Source of the DNA: Cecembia calidifontis
Lineage (GTDB): Bacteria; Bacteroidota; Bacteroidia; Cytophagales; Cyclobacteriaceae
DNA length: 64,000 nucleotides
Direction: 5' to 3'
NCBI RefSeq assembly: GCF_004216715.1
Contig: NZ_SGXG01000001.1
Location: forward strand, 3,580,501-3,644,500
Shown here: one piece after another, positions 17,114 through 25,476 of the stretch
How positions within the stretch are numbered: the first letter of the stretch is position 1
How the letters are laid out: every line of letters starts with the position of its first letter
The notes under the pieces: generated by a model
What the model was told of the DNA's origin: nothing
Seen by the model: only the letters and a program-made list of their open reading frames with translations
Database searches by the model: none
Made by a program: the position numbers and the translations under genes

Positions 17114-18687
17114 ACAATCAGGAAAGTTAAAATGAGAAGAAATACAGAAAGCACCCTGTAATTTTTGTACCAGGGCAATTGGCTCAAAGAGGCTGTCTCG
17201 TCGGTATAAATTTTATTGTTCCATGTGTAATCCCTGATTTTTTCATCAGCAGGACGGTCACCTGAAAGGCTGACCAACACATAAATTGTAGAACAGATTA
17301 CAAACAGCAGGGGAGCTGTATGAAGGAAATGCCATTGGGATACCGGGAAATCCGGTAGCGTAACTTTCAATATTATCAAAATGGCGGCAATTACAAAACC
17401 AGAAATCAAAGAATAGAAGGCACCATCAGCGTTCCCTCTTTTCCAAAACATCCCCCAAATAAAGACGACCACGACAGGCGGTGCAATCAGGCCAACAACC
17501 ATTTGAAGGTATTTAAAAAGTGAATCAAATTTTTCGATCTGTGGGGTCCAGGCTGCAGCCAGAAGTACCAAAATTACGGTGGAAATTTGTCCAACCCTGA
17601 CCAATTGTTTACTGCTAAGTCCGGGCCTAAGATTTTTTACAAAATCCATCGTGATCAGAGTGGAGGCTGAATTTAAAGTAGCGCTGATACTTGAAGACAT
17701 CGCCGCTAATAGTCCCGCAATCAGAAGCCCTATCAGCCCAGCAGGCAATAGGTTGAAAACCAATTGCGGGAAGACAGTATCCGGATTGTCAAGATCGGGA
17801 AATAAGACCCTCGCCATGGTACCGGGAAGAACCATGAAAAACAAGACCGGTAATTTTAGCAGACCCGCAAACAGCGCTCCCCATCTGCCATGGTTTAGAT
17901 CTTTTGCTGTTAAGACCCGCTGAACCATAAACTGATTGTTGGCCCAGAAATAAAAACCCAAAAGAGGGACCCCAAACAAAAGACCGGTCCAGGGTACGGA
18001 AGGATCATCAATTGGCCGGATCAAACTCACCATGTCAGGAGGCGTAACTGCCATTACATTTTCCCACCCGCCCACTTTTTGGAAAGTGACATAAGTAAGA
18101 ATCAGCGATCCTGTCAAAAGTAAAATCGCCTGGATCACTTCCGTATGGACAACAGAAGAAAGCCCTCCTGGGATGGTATAGGCTGCAGCCGCAAAGGCCA
18201 AAATCATAATGATCAATGTCATATTGACATCTGGAAAGACCAGTTTGAGGATAAGACTTCCTGCATAAAGCCCTGCCGCAGTTTCAATAAGCACATTGCC
18301 TATCAGGGTGATTAAGGAAAAATAATACCTGCTTCTTCTGTCATATCTTCTTTCCAGAAATTCGGGCATTGTAAATACCCCGGAACTTAAGTAAAAAGGT
18401 AAAAAGAAAACACTGAAAAACACAAGAATCACGGCAGCCATCCATTCATAGTTGTACACAGAAATTCCCGTACTGTAAGCATCTCCAGCAAGACCTATCA
18501 GCGTGGTACTGGAAATATTGGCAGCAAAAAGAGAAATACCCACTATGGGCCAGGTCATACTCCTTCCTGCTAAAAAATAGTCTTCAGAGCTTTGCCGTTT
18601 GGCATGGTAAAGACCGTAGAAAATCATACCGATCAGATAAACAACCATGATGGCCAGATCGATACCTTTTACCAGTTCTAAATTCAT
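17098..18687 (-). CDS. SSS-family sodium/solute symporter (probable sugar transporter)
   Basis: 529 aa with about 13-14 hydrophobic segments. Sodium/solute symporter family features: EDYFLAGRSMTWPIVGISLFAANIS near the N-terminus, GDAYSTGISVYNYEW, and the SSS signature around GLLIAGLLAAMSSSISATLNS. The N-terminal subfamily looks like SGLT/vSGLT-type sugar carriers. It is first in the operon with the GH100-like hydrolase and sugar kinase, so its substrate is probably sucrose or another disaccharide; this is inferred from context. Confidence 0.88.
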   Translation of the reverse strand: MNLELVKGIDLAIMVVYLIGMIFYGLYHAKRQSSEDYFLAGRSMTWPIVGISLFAANISSTTLIGLAGDAYSTGISVYNYEWMAAVILVFFSVFFLPFYLSSGVFTMPEFLERRYDRRSRYYFSLITLIGNVLIETAAGLYAGSLILKLVFPDVNMTLIIMILAFAAAAYTIPGGLSSVVHTEVIQAILLLTGSLILTYVTFQKVGGWENVMAVTPPDMVSLIRPIDDPSVPWTGLLFGVPLLGFYFWANNQFMVQRVLTAKDLNHGRWGALFAGLLKLPVLFFMVLPGTMARVLFPDLDNPDTVFPQLVFNLLPAGLIGLLIAGLLAAMSSSISATLNSASTLITMDFVKNLRPGLSSKQLVRVGQISTVILVLLAAAWTPQIEKFDSLFKYLQMVVGLIAPPVVVVFIWGMFWKRGNADGAFYSLISGFVIAAILIILKVTLPDFPVSQWHFLHTAPLLFVICSTIYVLVSLSGDRPADEKIRDYTWNNKIYTDETASLSQLPWYKNYRVLSVFLLILTFLIVWFYR

Positions 18688-18765
18688 TGGGTTATATAGG
18701 TTGGTGGTTTTGGGATGGATAAAATAACCTAAAAAACAATTTCAGTCCAATAGGGAAAAAATCTC

Positions 18766-18785
18766 AAACGATTGCGCAATCCTTT
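18766..18785. promoter_or_regulatory. Candidate LacI-family operator
   Basis: A perfect 12-bp palindrome, GATTGCGCAATC (18770-18781), extends outwards as AAA-n-palindrome-n-TTT to 20 bp. It lies in the 197-bp gap between the divergent symporter operon and the lacI-type gene. Symmetric sites with a central CG or GC are typical of LacI-family regulators. Confidence 0.6.
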
Positions 18786-18884
18786 GCGGTAATGCTATTT
18801 AGAATCTTTTTAATTAAAATGCCGTTTTATTGATTAGATTAGCAAAGTTTTTTTCTTGAACTGATAGTCTTTACAAACCATTTT

Positions 18885-19922
18885 ATGACCGAAAAAAGGA
18901 AACTTACACTGAAGGATATTGCCAAGGAACTGAACATTTCCGTATCTACTGCTTCAAGGGCATTAAAATCACACCCGGATATTTCAGAAGAAACCATCAG
19001 AATGGTTAAAGAATTTGCTGAAAAACACAATTATGTTCCCAATGCCCTCGCAGTAAATTTTAGGAAGAACAAAACGTACAATATTGGCCTGATTGTCCCT
19101 GAACTTGTTCATCATTTTTTCTCTACAGTAATTTCCGGGGCAATAAATGCCGCCAAAAAAAGGAGATATAATGTGCTCGTCAGCCAATCCAATGATATTC
19201 TGGAAGATGAAATTACCGCTTGCCGTACCATGTTGGCAAGCAGTGTAGATGGCCTCTTGATTTCCATTTCCAATGAAACACTTGAAGGGGAACATATCAA
19301 AACCCTGATAGAGGAAGGAAAACCGGTCATCCAATTTGATAAAATATCCGATCTAATCGACACGCCAAAGGTAATTGTGGATGATTTTGAAGGGGCATAT
19401 AAAGCTGTTTCCCATCTCATTGACCAGGGATATAAAAAGATAGCCCATATAAGAGGACGTCTTGAGGTTAAAAATGCCAATGAGCGTGCCAGAGGCTACA
19501 AAAAAGCCCTGGAAGACCGGGGATTGGAATTTGATCCTGAATGGGTAAAGGTCTGTAGTCTTATCAATGAACAGGAGGGGTATGATTTTGCCAAGGAGCT
19601 TTTGGAAGGGAAAAACCCTCCCGATGCCATATTCTGTATTACAGACCTGGTAGCTTTGGGTGTATTGAAATTCCTGAAAGAAAAAGCTGTGCCTATCCCT
19701 GAAGAAATGGGGGTTTTAGGTTTCAGTAATTGGAAATTGGCTGAGATCGTCCACCCGGGACTCAGTTCCGTTGACCAACACGGATATTTCATGGGGGAAA
19801 CAGCCGCCAACATGTTGATTTCTATTTTGGAAAACGAAAAGGAACTTGTAAATGAGACACTTGAGATCAAGACTGACCTGATTATTAGGGATTCAACCTT
19901 GAAAAACCCAAGCATTTGTTAA
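18885..19922 (+). CDS. LacI-family transcriptional regulator
   Basis: 345 aa. The N-terminal helix-turn-helix and hinge read LTLKDIAKELNISVSTASRALK (8-29) and NYVPNALAVNFR. The periplasmic-binding-protein-like sugar domain follows (NIGLIVPEL, DGLLIS, VIVDDFEGAY, IAHIRG, PDAIFCITDLVALG, VLGFSN). Divergent from the symporter/hydrolase/kinase operon, it is the likely sucrose- or fructose-responsive regulator acting at the palindrome between them. Confidence 0.93.
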   Translation: MTEKRKLTLKDIAKELNISVSTASRALKSHPDISEETIRMVKEFAEKHNYVPNALAVNFRKNKTYNIGLIVPELVHHFFSTVISGAINAAKKRRYNVLVSQSNDILEDEITACRTMLASSVDGLLISISNETLEGEHIKTLIEEGKPVIQFDKISDLIDTPKVIVDDFEGAYKAVSHLIDQGYKKIAHIRGRLEVKNANERARGYKKALEDRGLEFDPEWVKVCSLINEQEGYDFAKELLEGKNPPDAIFCITDLVALGVLKFLKEKAVPIPEEMGVLGFSNWKLAEIVHPGLSSVDQHGYFMGETAANMLISILENEKELVNETLEIKTDLIIRDSTLKNPSIC

Positions 19923-19962
19923 CATTGGGTTTACATTGGGATAAAAAATAGGTAACATTATC

Positions 19963-19992
19963 ATTGCTTTGAAAACCAAATTACTATATTTG
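19963..19992 (+). promoter_or_regulatory. Promoter of the 72-aa membrane protein gene
   Basis: ATTG (19963-19966), an 18-bp spacer, then TATATTTG (19985-19992), a full -7 match, 18 bp before the ATG. Confidence 0.5.
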
Positions 19993-19995
19993 CAT

Positions 19996-20012
19996 CATAC
20001 ATTTGATGTATG
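19996..20012 (+). repeat. Small hairpin that includes the start codon
   Basis: CATACA and TGTATG are perfect 6-bp inverted repeats around TTTGA; the last three bases are the ATG of the following gene. In the mRNA the start codon would lie in the stem, close to the predicted 5' end. Confidence 0.4.
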
Positions 20013-20228
20013 GAAACCTTCTTTTCATTGATCTTGCTGACCTTGTTTTATGGCATGTTAATCTTAGCCATATTTCCGGAAAAATATTTTAGGAAACTGA
20101 GCCACTTCAATCATCATAAGAGTGTACCTGAATATTTAAAAGTTTCTTTGACGACCCCAATTTTCTTCTCATTTTTAATCGGTTATACGCTAGCTGCCAC
20201 CATGCTTTATTTCTTTCATGGCTTCTGA
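20010..20228 (+). CDS. Small two-helix membrane protein
   Basis: 72 aa with hydrophobic helices at about 3-22 and 50-68, separated by a His/Lys-rich stretch (KLSHFNHHKSVPEYLK). No family is recognised. The upstream promoter-like element and plausible codon use support it as a real gene. Confidence 0.6.
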   Translation: METFFSLILLTLFYGMLILAIFPEKYFRKLSHFNHHKSVPEYLKVSLTTPIFFSFLIGYTLAATMLYFFHGF

Positions 20229-20260
20229 TTTGACATGATTTCCGCATTTTTATAACTTGG
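20229..20260 (+). promoter_or_regulatory. Possible promoter of the THX gene
   Basis: TTTG at 20229-20232 and TAACTTGG at 20253-20260 (one mismatch to TAnnTTTG) with a 20-bp spacer, about 40 bp before the THX start codon. Confidence 0.35.
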
Positions 20261-20301
20261 TATTCCTAAATTCATAAATTAACCATAAAAAGTTTAATGC
20301 A

Positions 20302-20427
20302 ATGGGAAAAGGAGATATCAAATCCAAGAAAGGTAAAATCAACAGAGGTACTTTTGGTGCCAGCAGGCCTAGAAAAGAAAATAACAAAATTGCCAGAAAG
20401 CAGAAATTGGGCCTAGACAAGAAATAA
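20302..20427 (+). CDS. 30S ribosomal protein THX
   Basis: A 41-codon gene, ATG at 20302 to TAA at 20427. The product starts MGKGDIKSKKGKI and is very basic, with GTFGASRPRK in the middle and QKLGLDKK at the end. This matches ribosomal protein Thx (bTHX), a small peptide that sits in the head of the 30S subunit and is usual in Bacteroidota. It is followed by a long structured 3' region with a T-run. Confidence 0.88.
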   Translation: MGKGDIKSKKGKINRGTFGASRPRKENNKIARKQKLGLDKK

Positions 20428-20441
20428 TTTTCTAAGTTAAG

Positions 20442-20506
20442 AGCTGGTACAGGAATATTGTTGCAAGCCTTGTCAATTGCAGTAATTTCTTTGTACCAGC
20501 TTTTTT
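20442..20506 (+). terminator. Large two-tier terminator-like structure after THX
   Basis: AGCTGGTACA (20442-20451) pairs with TGTACCAGCT (20492-20501) and runs into six T. The 40-base loop holds a second small hairpin (TGCAA with TTGCA). It would end the THX transcript. Confidence 0.6.
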
Positions 20507-20575
20507 CATAAGAATAGCTGAACATTTTGCTTAAAAAAGGGGTACAATAAGCCACATAAGCCTTATTTTCGGGCC

Positions 20576-21262
20576 ATGATGAATAAAGAAAAAGAGTTTT
20601 TGGAGTATCTCAAAGATTATATTACACCCCACAAAATCAAACTCATAGAAAAAATTTTAAACCAGAGGACAAGGTATTTTACCGTAGTTCTGGAAAATAT
20701 TTTTAAACCCCATAATGCTTCCGCTGTACTTAGGACAGCAGATTGTTTTGGTATACAGGATATCCATATCATAGAAAAAGAAAATTCTTACAAGATCAAT
20801 CCCTATGTGACAAGAGGAGCGTCCCAATGGGTAGATATCTACAAATATGAAAATACGGAAGGAATGGCTGTACAGGACTGCTACAAAAATTTAAGAGATC
20901 TTGGATATCAGATTCTTGCAACAAGTCCCAGGGCCGGTAGCATTCCTATCCATGACTTGGTTCCAAACCGAAAAATTGCACTGGTGTTTGGCAATGAGCA
21001 TGAAGGGGTGAGTGAAGAGGCAATCCACCAGGCAGATGGTTTGGTCCATATTCCCATGTATGGATTTACAGAAAGTTTCAATATCTCAGTTTCTGCCTCA
21101 ATTTTCCTATTTGACCTACTCCGAAAGGCTCAAAGTTTGCAGATTCCGGATTTTCATCTATCTGAAGCTGAAAAAGATGTACTACGTTCCAAATGGTACA
21201 GGGGCTTGGTCAATCAGGTGGAGATACATGAAAAAGAATTTTATAAGAAATTGAAAAAGTGA
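20576..21262 (+). CDS. trmH: SpoU/TrmH-family 2'-O-ribose RNA methyltransferase
   Basis: 228 aa SPOUT-fold methyltransferase. Motif 1 is NASAVLRTADCFG (about 47-59), motif 2 is LVFGNEHEGVSEE, motif 3 is IPMYGFTESFNISVSASI, forming the knotted SAM site. Overall size and the short extensions fit TrmH, which methylates G18 of tRNA, more than the rRNA enzyme RlmB. Two ATGs lie in tandem (20576, 20579). Confidence 0.88.
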   Translation: MMNKEKEFLEYLKDYITPHKIKLIEKILNQRTRYFTVVLENIFKPHNASAVLRTADCFGIQDIHIIEKENSYKINPYVTRGASQWVDIYKYENTEGMAVQDCYKNLRDLGYQILATSPRAGSIPIHDLVPNRKIALVFGNEHEGVSEEAIHQADGLVHIPMYGFTESFNISVSASIFLFDLLRKAQSLQIPDFHLSEAEKDVLRSKWYRGLVNQVEIHEKEFYKKLKK

Positions 21263-21282
21263 AGCATAGAAAAAGTTTAATT

Positions 21283-21319
21283 AAAAAGAGCCTTCCCAAA
21301 AAATGAGAAGGCTCTTTTT
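21283..21319. terminator. Bidirectional terminator between trmH and the CocE-type gene
   Basis: AAAAAGAGCCTTC and GAAGGCTCTTTTT form a perfect 13-bp stem with an 11-base loop between convergent genes. Confidence 0.92.
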
Positions 21320-21331
21320 GACATCTAAAGC

Positions 21332-23209
21332 TTATTTTTTCACAATAGGCAAACTAATACTGCTTGGGTACCTGCTGGAATGATGGATCGAATTGGTAGC
21401 CACCACACCTTCAGTTTCATCATAATTGTTGCCACCGGTATTCATATTTCTATCAAACCTGGGGAAATTGGATGAAGAAATTTCTATTCTGATCCTATGG
21501 CCTTTTTCAAAATAATTGGAAGTGGACATGGGAGTCATATTTACCTCATAGACTTTACCTTTTTCCATAAATACTTCCTTTTCATATCCTTCTCTATACC
21601 TGACCCTCTGAATGGTTTCATCCAGGTTATAGGCTCTTCCGTCTGGATAGACATCAATCAATTTGATAGTAAGGTCCGTATCTTTCACATCTGAAGAAAG
21701 GAATAGTTTGGCTTCAATAAAACCGCTGACCTCTATACCCTGTGCAAGCGGTTCAGAGGTATATACTAAAATATCCTCTCTCAACTCCATTTCCTGCTGG
21801 TCAAAAGAACCACCTTGAACGGCATTTCCTGTACAGCACACATTACCTCCATAGGAATTTACTGGATCCATTGGATCATATTGGAAGGTATCCGGATTAT
21901 CTCTTCCAGGCCTTTTGGTAGAAAGAACACCATCTCCTAATCTACTGTTTGCTTTTCCTTTACTGTCCAGGTAATACGTTACCATCTGGGCTTCTTTTGG
22001 AGGCCAAGTATCGGATGATTGCCATTTGTTGGAGCCCATAGTAAAATAACGCACTTTTGGCATTTTTTGCGTGATGCCGTTATCCTCACCTTTTAGCCAA
22101 AAATCAAACCAACCATAGGTCAGTTCATCATAGGGCAATCTGGCATCCCCCATACTTCTTTCGCCCACTATGGTATTTTCAGTGGCCCTAGTAAAGGCAC
22201 AATGAAGGGTAGGAGCAATGACCAGGTATTGATTGTCTCTTATTTTGGGGTCTTTGGCATTGGCTATGATATGGTTGTACATGGCCAAATTGGGAGTGGA
22301 AGCGACATCGTACCAGGATACAAACCAAAAGGCAGGCTTCTCAAATTCCATATGATCATGGAACAAGCCCCCTTCATACCATTTGGGATCATTAGGCTTT
22401 CTTGTGATCATTTCCTCATAAATTCCCTGAGGTCCATGGACATTTTTTATGATATCCTGCACAGGAAGATGCCTTAATCCTTCAGACCAGTCTACCCTTG
22501 GGTACCGGGGAGCCATATCATAAAACCGCTGAAGTCTAAGCAAGTCTTTTTGCCCAATTCCTTCGGGTAATTTGGGGGCCATTGGGTCATGTTGGGTACT
22601 GTAAAGCCATGCTGTAAAAAGCATCTGTCCAGCACCTCCTCTGTACCAATTCCCCTGTTCATATAAATTGCCAATCCGACCTACTCCTGCGCCATATCCC
22701 TGTGGGATCAAAGCCGCATGGGCAGGATGGTTGAGAGAAGCCACTGCCATTTGCCATTCCGCTGTAGAAGAGCAGCCTATGGTACCTATTTTCCCATTGC
22801 TCCAGGGTTGCTTGGACATCCACTCAAAAGCATCATAACCATCCGTCAAAGGAACCCCAAGGATATCCCAATCCCCTTCGGAAAAAAACCTTCCCCTTTC
22901 ATTCTGCACAACATAGGCATAGCCTCTTTTTACAGCTTCTAAGGCGGTCTGCAAGGTTCTGGTTACCAATTCCCCATCCCTGTAGCTGTTAAAATTATAG
23001 GGAGTCCGGGAAAAAATAATAGGAACAGGTTTGTCGGTTTTTGGGCGGTAGATATCTGTGGCCAGACGGACCCCATCCCGCATAGGCATCATTACTTTTT
23101 GATCGATGATGGCAATTTCTTCCAGCTGTTGGAGAATATTCTTCTCCTGGGCAAAGCCATTTGCCCAAACCAACATCAGCAGAATGAAAATCAGATTCAG
23201 CTTTTTCAT
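21332..23209 (-). CDS. CocE/NonD-family hydrolase (X-Pro dipeptidyl-peptidase-like)
   Basis: 625 aa with a signal peptide (about 1-20, ending GFAQ). The N-terminal alpha/beta hydrolase domain has MPMRDGVRLATDIYRP, the RTPYN motif and the nucleophile in GCSSTAEWQ (a GxSxxE-type elbow). The C-terminal jelly-roll domain of the X-Pro/CocE family contains VSGFIEAKLFLSSDVKDTDLT and FEKGHRIRIEISSSNFPRFDRN. Such secreted enzymes cleave acyl bonds (cephalosporin or glutaryl amides, esters, X-Pro peptides). The substrate is unknown. It is a single gene after a strong terminator. Confidence 0.9.
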   Translation of the reverse strand: MKKLNLIFILLMLVWANGFAQEKNILQQLEEIAIIDQKVMMPMRDGVRLATDIYRPKTDKPVPIIFSRTPYNFNSYRDGELVTRTLQTALEAVKRGYAYVVQNERGRFFSEGDWDILGVPLTDGYDAFEWMSKQPWSNGKIGTIGCSSTAEWQMAVASLNHPAHAALIPQGYGAGVGRIGNLYEQGNWYRGGAGQMLFTAWLYSTQHDPMAPKLPEGIGQKDLLRLQRFYDMAPRYPRVDWSEGLRHLPVQDIIKNVHGPQGIYEEMITRKPNDPKWYEGGLFHDHMEFEKPAFWFVSWYDVASTPNLAMYNHIIANAKDPKIRDNQYLVIAPTLHCAFTRATENTIVGERSMGDARLPYDELTYGWFDFWLKGEDNGITQKMPKVRYFTMGSNKWQSSDTWPPKEAQMVTYYLDSKGKANSRLGDGVLSTKRPGRDNPDTFQYDPMDPVNSYGGNVCCTGNAVQGGSFDQQEMELREDILVYTSEPLAQGIEVSGFIEAKLFLSSDVKDTDLTIKLIDVYPDGRAYNLDETIQRVRYREGYEKEVFMEKGKVYEVNMTPMSTSNYFEKGHRIRIEISSSNFPRFDRNMNTGGNNYDETEGVVATNSIHHSSRYPSSISLPIVKK

Positions 23210-23298
23210 AGTGAGGATTTAAATTTTATGATAAATCAATTTAATCCAAAATCCAACACCCTCACCGTCATTTTATTTAAGTGGAAGAAAAATGCTTT

Positions 23299-23907
23299 CT
23301 ATTTTGAATTGAACTGAAAAGTATTCCTGAATTTGTCTCCAAAAGTGTCTTGGTTTTTTTTCCTCTTAGCCCTTTTCTTTTTTCTCCATTTCTTGTCCTG
23401 TTCCTTGCTTTTGACCAAAACTGTCCTGGCCGAAATACCGACCTGACCTCTGAAAAATTCTTCCCTTCCTGCCAGGTTAACATTGGGTTTATAATCTAAA
23501 GAGAATACTGTATTGGCAACCGTCAGCTCAATACCTCCGATGAAGTCAATGCCCATGGTAGCATTTCCATAAGTATGAATGATTTCCTTTGTTTCCCTGT
23601 CCTTGACAAAACTCTCCTCACGTCCTGTAGATAAACCTCCACCATAATAGTAATTTAACCTCTTGGAAATAATCGGGCGGTGCCTTGCCATCAAAACATG
23701 TACAGTTGTATTCCTATCAAAATCAGTTTGGAGAATTCCCTCCATAGTAAGATGACTCATTATCCTTTGTTTTCCGGTAAAACCAATGGTCCTGCTGAAG
23801 TCATTACTGCCCATCCTTAAGCCTAAAGAGGTGGCATATCTTTGGCCAAATGAAAAATGAGATACACTCACCAAAACAATGGTCAGAAACAATAATTGCT
23901 TTTTCAT
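23299..23907 (-). CDS. Secreted outer-membrane-protein-like hypothetical
   Basis: 202 aa from the ATG at 23905-23907, which puts a signal peptide (KKQLLFLTIVLVSVSHFSFGQ) at the very N-terminus; an in-frame ATG 33 bases upstream would bury it. The mature part alternates polar and hydrophobic residues with many Gly and aromatic residues, consistent with a small beta-barrel. The C-terminus is very basic (KKWRKKKRAKRKK). I do not recognise a specific family. 188 bp upstream are non-coding with nothing clear. Confidence 0.65.
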   Translation of the reverse strand: MKKQLLFLTIVLVSVSHFSFGQRYATSLGLRMGSNDFSRTIGFTGKQRIMSHLTMEGILQTDFDRNTTVHVLMARHRPIISKRLNYYYGGGLSTGREESFVKDRETKEIIHTYGNATMGIDFIGGIELTVANTVFSLDYKPNVNLAGREEFFRGQVGISARTVLVKSKEQDKKWRKKKRAKRKKNQDTFGDKFRNTFQFNSK

Positions 23908-24128
23908 ATTTAACGTGCGCTGATTTGTTGATCGTTTCATAAGTTGATCCGGTTAAAAATCAAAACCCCGAAACCTATGCTTTGAATTACTCAATTTTTG
24001 TTCCAAAAATTAAAAAAGTAGAAATTTGACCCTAAGTCAAAATCAGCAAAATTTGCATGTATTTACCATATTTTCCATTTATCTTCGAAAAATAATTGGT
24101 GAATTCCAAAAAATTATGAACATAAAAA

Positions 24129-24839
24129 TCACCAATCATCTTCGATTTTTTTCTCATTCTGCGTGAATCTAGATAAAAATTCCTGAAAAAAGTCTTTCCC
24201 TTCAGGATACACCGACAATTGGTTCTTTTCCATAAAATCCTTTGTTAGCCCAAGATTTTCTAAAGTAGGTGCAGCTATGTGCTTAGGAATTTTAAAAATC
24301 CTGGGGTCTTTTTTATCCAAAAGCAACATATTCTTCTCATTGAAGAAATAGGGGATAAGGGTTTCAGAGCAACTCAGTCCTATCTGATCCACCGGATACG
24401 TCTTGATGTATTGGTTGACCCTCTCTGCTATTTGTTTAAAAAATTGTTCTGCTTCAGCAAGTCTCACCCTTGATCCTGCCCTGGATTTTCCCTTTGTTTT
24501 TAGGTGTTTGATTTGACTTTTTCCTTGTTTTTTCCGGACCATGTAGGCCCTGAAAACTTTATGGTCAAGCAACTCTTGATTCTGCACCATTCCTACAGAA
24601 GCAAGGCCTGCGCGAATCAATATCATCACATAATTGACAAAATCCGATTTTGACAACTTTTTATTTTCCGTCTCAAAGTTTAAGTTGGTGGACAGGCGGA
24701 ACGCTAACAGTTTATTGTTATTGGTATCATAAAAAATCAATTTCCTGTTTTTTGAGAAAAATTCAGGCTGCAGTTCTTTCTCCATTAGAAAGTTGAAAAA
24801 TAAAATCACCCAATCATCCTCAAATAAATGCTTTTCCAT
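24129..24839 (-). CDS. VLRF1-like (Vms1/ANKZF1-type) peptidyl-tRNA release factor homologue
   Basis: 236 aa from the ATG at 24837-24839. The central region resembles the VLRF1 domain of eukaryotic Vms1/ANKZF1: VRKKQGKSQ (about 101-109), GKSRAGSRVR (117-126), then FFKQIAERV and DPRIFKIPKHIAAPTLENL (178-196). In ANKZF1/Vms1 the GxxQ glutamine performs nascent-chain release from stalled 60S ribosomes; here GKSQ keeps that Gln (residue 109). The zinc finger, ankyrin and VIM parts are absent, leaving a compact bacterial form. It is divergent from a HEAT-repeat protein with overlapping promoter regions. The family call rests on motif reading only; an alternative is a lineage-specific protein of unknown role. 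Confidence 0.7.
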   Translation of the reverse strand: MEKHLFEDDWVILFFNFLMEKELQPEFFSKNRKLIFYDTNNNKLLAFRLSTNLNFETENKKLSKSDFVNYVMILIRAGLASVGMVQNQELLDHKVFRAYMVRKKQGKSQIKHLKTKGKSRAGSRVRLAEAEQFFKQIAERVNQYIKTYPVDQIGLSCSETLIPYFFNEKNMLLLDKKDPRIFKIPKHIAAPTLENLGLTKDFMEKNQLSVYPEGKDFFQEFLSRFTQNEKKIEDDW

Positions 24840-24872
24840 CAAACATTTCGTTAAATTGATAAATAATGGTCC

Positions 24873-24890
24873 TATTTTTGTATAAATATA
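24873..24890. promoter_or_regulatory. Back-to-back -7 elements of the divergent VLRF1-like and HEAT genes
   Basis: TATTTTTG (24873-24880, plus strand) is a full -7 match 28 bp before the HEAT gene. Two bases further, TATATTTA on the minus strand (24883-24890) is a one-mismatch -7 box for the VLRF1-like gene. The two promoters would overlap. Confidence 0.4.
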
Positions 24891-24908
24891 GCAACTTCAT
24901 TAGAAACC

Positions 24909-25436
24909 ATGTCCAAAGATATCCAAGGTCTCATTCATAAGATGTGCGATAAAGATGAGGCAGAAGCCTATGTCTATGCTGATGCATTGGCGAATATAGG
25001 AACCGAAGAAGTACTCAACGAGTTGTTGGCAATCCTAAAGTCAGGAGACATGGATAATGCTTTCCTTGCTGCAAGAGCCTTGAGTCAGCTAAAAGATAAG
25101 GAAAAAGCTTTGGATGAAGTTCTGGAGGTCATTCACGACAAGAAAAACCAACATCAAAACGGTGGACTGGTGCAAATGCTTGGAGATTTTGATCTCTCCG
25201 AAAAATTTGTAGATATCTTCAGGATTTTTCTCTTCGGTAATTTTAAAGCCTCTCTATTTGCCAAGGAGTACCTTGACACCGTAGAATTTGAAATAAGCCC
25301 GAGGGTCTTAAAAAAAGCAGAAAAACATTGGAAGCACTATTTGAACAATTCCAACCCCGATGACGAGGAAGTGAAAGCAAAGAGAGTTGATGCTGAGGAG
25401 ATTATTAAAGAGATAAGAGAATTACTAACAGATTAA
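24909..25436 (+). CDS. HEAT-repeat-like protein
   Basis: 175 aa, predicted all-helical. The stretch YADALANIGTEEVLNELLAIL ... DNAFLAARALSQL ... ALDEVLEVI has the paired-helix periodicity of HEAT/PBS-lyase repeats, about three units in the first 80 residues. The C-terminal part is a charged helical tail. There are no enzymatic motifs, so it is probably a protein-binding scaffold in the cytoplasm. Confidence 0.72.
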   Translation: MSKDIQGLIHKMCDKDEAEAYVYADALANIGTEEVLNELLAILKSGDMDNAFLAARALSQLKDKEKALDEVLEVIHDKKNQHQNGGLVQMLGDFDLSEKFVDIFRIFLFGNFKASLFAKEYLDTVEFEISPRVLKKAEKHWKHYLNNSNPDDEEVKAKRVDAEEIIKEIRELLTD

Positions 25437-25476
25437 AAAATAACTTAATTTGGGTTTTCCCTGTTTAATATAGTAT

